NCBI GenBank assembly: GCA_029940345.1
Contig: JAOZRC010000031.1
Coordinates: forward strand, 1-17,429
Direction: 5' to 3'
Source: Desulfobacterales bacterium
GTDB lineage: Bacteria > Desulfobacterota > Desulfobacteria > Desulfobacterales > JAUCGF01
Length of the DNA: 17,429 bases
Part shown: positions 14,252-17,429 of the stretch, in pieces
How positions within the stretch are numbered: the first letter of the stretch is position 1
Layout of the letters: the number at the start of each line of letters is the position of its first letter
The notes under the pieces: model-generated
Seen by the model: the letters and a program-made list of their open reading frames with translations, nothing else
What the model was told of the DNA's origin: nothing
Databases searched by the model: none
Position numbers and translations under genes: made by a program

Positions 14252-14854
14252 CTACTGGGAGGGCTGCCAATCCTGCAAAGATGGGCGTCCTGAAACCAGT
14301 GATCTGACGTTATTGGCCGATTTTAATCCACGCAAGAGATGTTTCATCGACACTTTCTCCATGATCAACTCATCATTCGTTTCCTTGACAATAATCCATT
14401 CGCCCGTTCTTTTTTGACGGCATTTGATCGTATAGGCAATGGAAAACGTTTCGCGTTTCAATTCCGGCGGAAAAATCCAGAATCTGAGTAAGCGGGTTAG
14501 CGCAATCCGTTTAATGCCCTGCACAGTCATAATACCGGGCTGATCTTCATGAACGGAATGCACCACATATTTGATCTTGTAGGTTATAAGACCGTGAAAT
14601 GTCCATCCCCTTCGCTCTTCGGCGGGTTCACCGTTATGCCATTGGGGAAATATTTGATCAAGTGTCCCGAAATCGGGATTGTCATCCGAACTGCGGATGG
14701 TAAACGCATTGGCCAGGTAATCTTCGATCAGTTCGATAATTGCCAGTTTGTTTTTATCAGCGGATGACTTTTCCTGGGCGGAAGCCTCCTGAAATGTGTA
14801 TATAACCAGCACCAAGGCGATCAACCAGATGATATGCGATATATGCTTTGCCAT
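14252..14854 (-). CDS. Unassigned exported (periplasmic) protein in the T6SS locus
   Basis: This 200-residue product begins with a Sec-type signal peptide: MAKHISH, a hydrophobic core (IIWLIALVLVIYTF) and an AxA-like cleavage site after ASA (residue 26). The ATG at 14854 is chosen over an upstream in-frame GTG (14881) because CGAGGA lies eight bases before it and the signal peptide then has normal length. The mature protein is mixed alpha/beta: IIELIEDYLANAF, a tryptophan-rich WHNGEPAEERRGWTFHG and a strand-rich YTIKCRQKRTGEWIIVKETND that resembles the cystatin/NTF2-like pattern of a helix packed on a sheet. I do not recognise the family. It follows the PAAR-like gene with a 258-bp gap holding a small repeat element. 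A periplasmic partner of the secretion machine or an immunity protein are possible, unproven roles. Confidence 0.85.
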   Translation of the reverse strand: MAKHISHIIWLIALVLVIYTFQEASAQEKSSADKNKLAIIELIEDYLANAFTIRSSDDNPDFGTLDQIFPQWHNGEPAEERRGWTFHGLITYKIKYVVHSVHEDQPGIMTVQGIKRIALTRLLRFWIFPPELKRETFSIAYTIKCRQKRTGEWIIVKETNDELIMEKVSMKHLLRGLKSANNVRSLVSGRPSLQDWQPSQ

Positions 14855-14992
14855 AAATATTTTCCTCGAAAAAACGGTCACTCTGAAAAGCTATATACCC
14901 TATTGACATGGATTGAATTTTTTTTCAAGTTCCAAATTATTTCTAATTTAAAAGGAAAATGCCGGACACTGACACAATACGCAGCCAAATTG

Positions 14993-15069
14993 GGCATCCT
15001 TCACTTCCCGGTTGACAATTCGAAGGAGTGGTAAAATGTAAACTACTTTTGGGAAAAATGAAGGATGCC
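14993..15069. mobile_element. MITE-like element, family 1, copy C (hairpin-less form)
   Basis: A 77-bp element with a perfect 11-bp terminal inverted repeat, ggcatccttca (14993-15003) and its complement (15059-15069). Between lie cggttgacaattcg and aaaatgtaaactactttt, which match the flanks of the central hairpin in copies A and B. The hairpin itself (about 50 bp) is absent. It lies in the gap 14855-15112; the remainder of that gap is AT-rich without a firm promoter or ORF. Confidence 0.7.
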
Positions 15070-15112
15070 TGATGTTCCACGGTTTTTAGCGTTGCTGATT
15101 CGTCCCCCTCCC

Positions 15113-15517
15113 TTAAAGCGTAATCATCACCTTATTTTGGCTGGGAACGATTTGTGCTCCGGTGGGTGCATTGGCATTGGCCCCGTTTTGACCCACTGTG
15201 GCTGTTTGGATGACACAAGGCTGGCCCTGAATTTTAACCTTGGAACTCCCTTTTTTAAACACGGCCTTGTCCATATTGGTTCCGGATATCACGCCTTTGT
15301 TCACGCCGGCCTCATCCCCCATGGTCCTGGGGATCTCGGATTTGAGGGTCACAACCGCTTTACTGACAAACTTGACTTTGGTTGATGTTTTTTTAGCCTG
15401 TGTCAGCATGGCAATATTGGGATAAGGCACCGGCACGGGTCCTCCCGGGGAAGGTGTATTACACGTATCGGGCATCGCCGTGCACTGGCCACCGCCTTTG
15501 GTTGAGCCTGGAAACAT
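15113..15517 (-). CDS. DUF4150-type PAAR-like spike-tip protein
   Basis: This 134-residue protein matches the DUF4150 PAAR-like pattern: an N-terminal Cys-containing segment (STKGGGQCTAMPD), PVPVPYPNIA (27-36), GDEAG..KGV.SGT (67-80) and FKKGSSKVKIQGQP (87-100). PAAR proteins cap the VgrG spike of the T6SS and couple effectors. In Agrobacterium a DUF4150 domain forms the N-terminus of effector Tde2 and needs a DUF2169 chaperone. Here the protein ends right after the PAAR-like domain with no toxin domain, so it should be a structural tip or a carrier for a separate effector. AAAGGAG stands seven bases before the ATG, and the DUF3540 gene ends 18 bp upstream, indicating one operon. Confidence 0.9.
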   Translation of the reverse strand: MFPGSTKGGGQCTAMPDTCNTPSPGGPVPVPYPNIAMLTQAKKTSTKVKFVSKAVVTLKSEIPRTMGDEAGVNKGVISGTNMDKAVFKKGSSKVKIQGQPCVIQTATVGQNGANANAPTGAQIVPSQNKVMITL

Positions 15518-15535
15518 AACTGTTCTCCTTTGGGT

Positions 15536-16351
15536 TTAGCCCAGATGAATTTTTTCACCCTTGATTTTGAAATCATCTTCCGCCTTCATAAAAGCTTTCT
15601 TGCTTTTGAACTGAAAGGTGGCCTTTACCAGGGTGCGCAGCCGGCCAGTTCGTAGTTGGCTGAGTCCTTCCACGAAGCGATAGCTGTTTTGCGCTTTCTC
15701 AATAACCGTGTTCACCACGGTTTCCATTCTGTCAATCATCAGACGGATATTGTCTATACTGCCCGAAAATTTTTGGCCAGTTACGTGTGTTTCGGTTATA
15801 TTAATATGGGCCCGGTTGGCGTCGATATCTATATCGGGGCTGTTCATTGCCACTTTTTGACGGCTTTTAAAACGGATTTCTTCGGATGATACGAAATTAA
15901 TATTTCCGTTTGGGGCTGCGAACTCCAAGTCGCCGTCCGGGACGTCCACTCGGCTTTTTCCGGTGGCCGCGTCGTGTTCGAAAATCAGGCCGCCCGCTTT
16001 GGAAAAAACCTGTAGGCGGTCCTCGCCCTGGAATTCGGCAACCCGGGCGCAGGCTCCGCCTTGCAAGCGCAGTTCACGCGCATCAGCCGTTAGGGGTTTG
16101 TGACCGGCCAGAAGTCCGATCACATAAAAGGTTTCCTCATTGCCGGCTGCCAAGACCGTGTCGCCCCAGTGCGGTTCATAGAAATACGGCAGGGCCAAAT
16201 GCGCTGTAACCTGCCTTCCTCCTTTGCTATTTGATGCACAGCTCAACAGAATCCGAACGAATTTTTCATCTTTTTCATATTCAATCACCCGTGCCGGCCC
16301 CAAATAACCGGCTTCCGTAAATAATTCAAGTTGTTCAGCAATATTGCTCAT
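15536..16351 (-). CDS. DUF3540-type beta-helical protein, putative spike partner
   Basis: This 271-residue protein has the layout of DUF3540 proteins that accompany DUF4150 and DUF2169/pentapeptide genes in T6SS loci. An N-terminal OB-like beta part (about 18-85, with PYFYEPHWGDTVLAAG) resembles the gp5/VgrG OB region. A run of short strands follows (about 88-190: ELRLQGGA, LQVFSKAGGLIFEHD, DGDLEFAAPNGNINFVSSEEI), like the VgrG beta-helix. A helical segment (about 198-240) and a final strand-rich segment ending in EKIHLG close it. I infer a trimeric needle or adaptor that carries the PAAR-like tip made from the next gene. The start is firm: GAAGGAGG lies six bases before the ATG. No catalytic motif is seen. 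Confidence 0.85.
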   Translation of the reverse strand: MSNIAEQLELFTEAGYLGPARVIEYEKDEKFVRILLSCASNSKGGRQVTAHLALPYFYEPHWGDTVLAAGNEETFYVIGLLAGHKPLTADARELRLQGGACARVAEFQGEDRLQVFSKAGGLIFEHDAATGKSRVDVPDGDLEFAAPNGNINFVSSEEIRFKSRQKVAMNSPDIDIDANRAHINITETHVTGQKFSGSIDNIRLMIDRMETVVNTVIEKAQNSYRFVEGLSQLRTGRLRTLVKATFQFKSKKAFMKAEDDFKIKGEKIHLG

Positions 16352-16417
16352 TTAAAGCCTCCTTCAGGAAAAGAAGATGCATGTATCAAGATTGTCATAT
16401 TTTTTTAGCAGATTTCC

Positions 16418-16546
16418 GTCATCTTTCATTTTTCGGTTAACAGTTCGTAGTTCCGCCGTGAGGCGGGAATAAGAACCGCCTTACGGCGGAACTACGAACT
16501 AGATATATAAAGTGTCAACTACTTTCAGTGTTATATGAAGGATGCC
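16418..16546. mobile_element. MITE-like element, family 1, copy B (with central hairpin)
   Basis: Close relative of 101-230 in the same orientation. The ends are catctttcat and tgaaggatgcc, the flanks match (tttttcggttaa, aaagtgtcaactacttt), and the hairpin at 16443-16499 has 24-nt arms around a 9-nt loop. It fills most of the 211-bp gap 16352-16562, between the stop of the pentapeptide gene (16 bp away) and the DUF3540 start. No promoter for the latter is obvious, so transcription may run through it. Confidence 0.7.
16443..16499. repeat. Long hairpin inside element B
   Basis: Arms at 16443-16466 and 16476-16499 pair with one mismatch; the sequence is nearly identical to the hairpin at 127-183 (a few substitutions). 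It lies just downstream of the pentapeptide gene stop and would form in its transcript. Confidence 0.8.
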
Positions 16547-16562
16547 AGATTTCCTTTAATTT

Positions 16563-17429
16563 TCATAGATCGTTTCCAGATGCCGGATCAGGCGGCCTGA
16601 AATCTTCCGCCTCGGCCAGATCGGGATCGTCGCCCTCGGCCAGGTGCAGGTTGGCGCCATCCCAAGTGGAATTTTGCGTATCAACCCGATGGAGGTTAGC
16701 CTGCATGAGATCGGCGCCCGACATATCCGCGTTGCTAAGATTGGCGTGAGAGAACACGGCATAGAGCATAATGGCGTCATTGAATCGCGCCCAATTACAA
16801 TCAGCCTGGGTGAAGTCGGCCCGGTCCAACCGGGTGTGGCTAAAGTCGGCTTCCACTGCCACGGCGTTCTCGAACCGGCTGCCGTGCAGGTCGGCGCCCC
16901 GTAAATCAGCACCGCTAAAGTCGCATGCCGTAAAATCCGCGCTATGACCCAGAGCGTGTGTAAGCAACGCACCGGTAAAGATGGCACCGGAACAGTCGGT
17001 CAGGGTCAGAACGGCGCCGGAAAGGTTAGCGCCCTTGAAATTGGCGCCGGTCAGGTCCGAATCGGTGAAGTCGCATCCGGATAAATCCATATCGGCAAAG
17101 TTAGCGCCCTGCAAGTCACACATCTTAAACCTGGCGCCGGCAATCCGATCCTTGGTAAAGTCGACCTTTGCCAGATCGACTTGTTTCAGCTCCGTTTCCC
17201 GCAGGTTAATGGCATCCAATAAGCAGCCGTCCATTTGCACATAATCCAAAGTCGCCTCGCACAACACCGCGCCGGTCATATCGGCCTCGCTCATAATGGC
17301 GTCTTTTAACAAAGCGCCCGTAAAATCAGCCTCTCTGAGCCGGGCCTTGGAAAAATCCGTATCGGTCAGGTTGCAATTTATAAATTTGGCGCCATCCAGA
17401 TGGACATTGGAAAAATCCGCTTCGGAAAG
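16563..17429 (-). CDS. Pentapeptide-repeat protein, 3' part (5' end beyond the window)
   Basis: The frame is open from the right edge to the TGA at 16563, giving 288 visible codons. Almost all of it consists of A(D/N)LXX-type pentapeptide repeats, for example ANFADMDLSGCDFTDSDLTG and ADLRGADLHGSRFENAV. These fold as a right-handed quadrilateral beta-helix. An internal TTG at 17312 is not the real start, because repeats (EADFTGALL, TDTDFSKARL) continue upstream of it to the edge. The repeats fade near the C-terminus, which ends in an acidic, Pro-rich tail (DDPDLAEAEDFRPPDPASG). In comparable T6SS loci such repeats form the C-terminal half of DUF2169 proteins, which help load DUF4150 PAAR cargo. 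Whether a DUF2169 domain precedes this one lies outside the window. Confidence 0.9.
   Translation of the reverse strand, partial: LSEADFSNVHLDGAKFINCNLTDTDFSKARLREADFTGALLKDAIMSEADMTGAVLCEATLDYVQMDGCLLDAINLRETELKQVDLAKVDFTKDRIAGARFKMCDLQGANFADMDLSGCDFTDSDLTGANFKGANLSGAVLTLTDCSGAIFTGALLTHALGHSADFTACDFSGADLRGADLHGSRFENAVAVEADFSHTRLDRADFTQADCNWARFNDAIMLYAVFSHANLSNADMSGADLMQANLHRVDTQNSTWDGANLHLAEGDDPDLAEAEDFRPPDPASGNDL

Noticed and set aside
14882..14992. TTGACA on the plus strand at about 14903 as a promoter
   Set aside because: No -10 element at correct spacing, and it points away from every gene in the region.
15910..16209. Arg/Pro-rich 99-codon plus-strand frame
   Set aside because: Antisense to the well-supported DUF3540 gene; composition is typical of a shadow frame.
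17310..17312. TTG as the start of the pentapeptide gene
   Set aside because: The same frame stays open with clear pentapeptide repeats to the right edge, so the true start is outside the window.

Overview
The window carries the trailing part of a type VI secretion (T6SS) locus followed by three lipoprotein genes. Every supported gene lies on the minus strand, so the reading order is from the right edge (17429) to the left edge (1). I infer a Gram-negative, probably deltaproteobacterial (Desulfobacterota-like) host. The reasons are the three lipoproteins with lipoboxes, a SPOR-fused TssL, the DUF3540/DUF4150 spike module, and many small palindromic elements between genes. Nothing in the window fixes the taxon.

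Right part (17429-15113), the putative spike or cargo module: a pentapeptide-repeat protein cut by the window edge, a DUF3540-type beta-helical protein, and a DUF4150-type PAAR-like protein. The last two are 18 bp apart and each has a strong ribosome binding site. Middle part (14854-13370): two genes I cannot assign. One is an exported protein of about 200 residues and the other a soluble protein of 257 residues. Next (13092-5331) come the T6SS baseplate-to-membrane genes in the order tssK, tssL (with a C-terminal SPOR domain) and tssM (with a Lys/Pro triplet-repeat N-terminus and a degenerate Walker A). A lipoprotein gene then sits where a TssJ would be expected. Sheath, Hcp, ClpV, TssA/E/F/G and a classical VgrG are not in the window and would have to lie elsewhere.

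Left part (4901-233): a lipoprotein made of four bacterial Ig-like domains, three of them in near-perfect 95-residue register, and a 997-residue lipoprotein combining LysM-like segments, a NodB-like deacetylase fold and a long TPR array. The deacetylase has lost all its usual metal ligands and is probably a pseudoenzyme. At the left edge a ribosome binding site and six codons of another minus-strand gene are visible.

The gaps hold two families of MITE-like elements. Family 1 has three copies with TIR ggcatccttca, two of which carry a 57-bp hairpin that the third lacks. Family 2 has two copies with TIR acctgtgcggtt. Four of the five copies end 2-16 bp past a stop codon on the downstream side, and the fifth ends 43 bp away. 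This pattern suggests insertion into terminators, or use as terminators. Base composition falls from GC-richer at the right to strongly AT-rich in the last gene. I see no rRNA, tRNA, CRISPR array, transposase or integrase.
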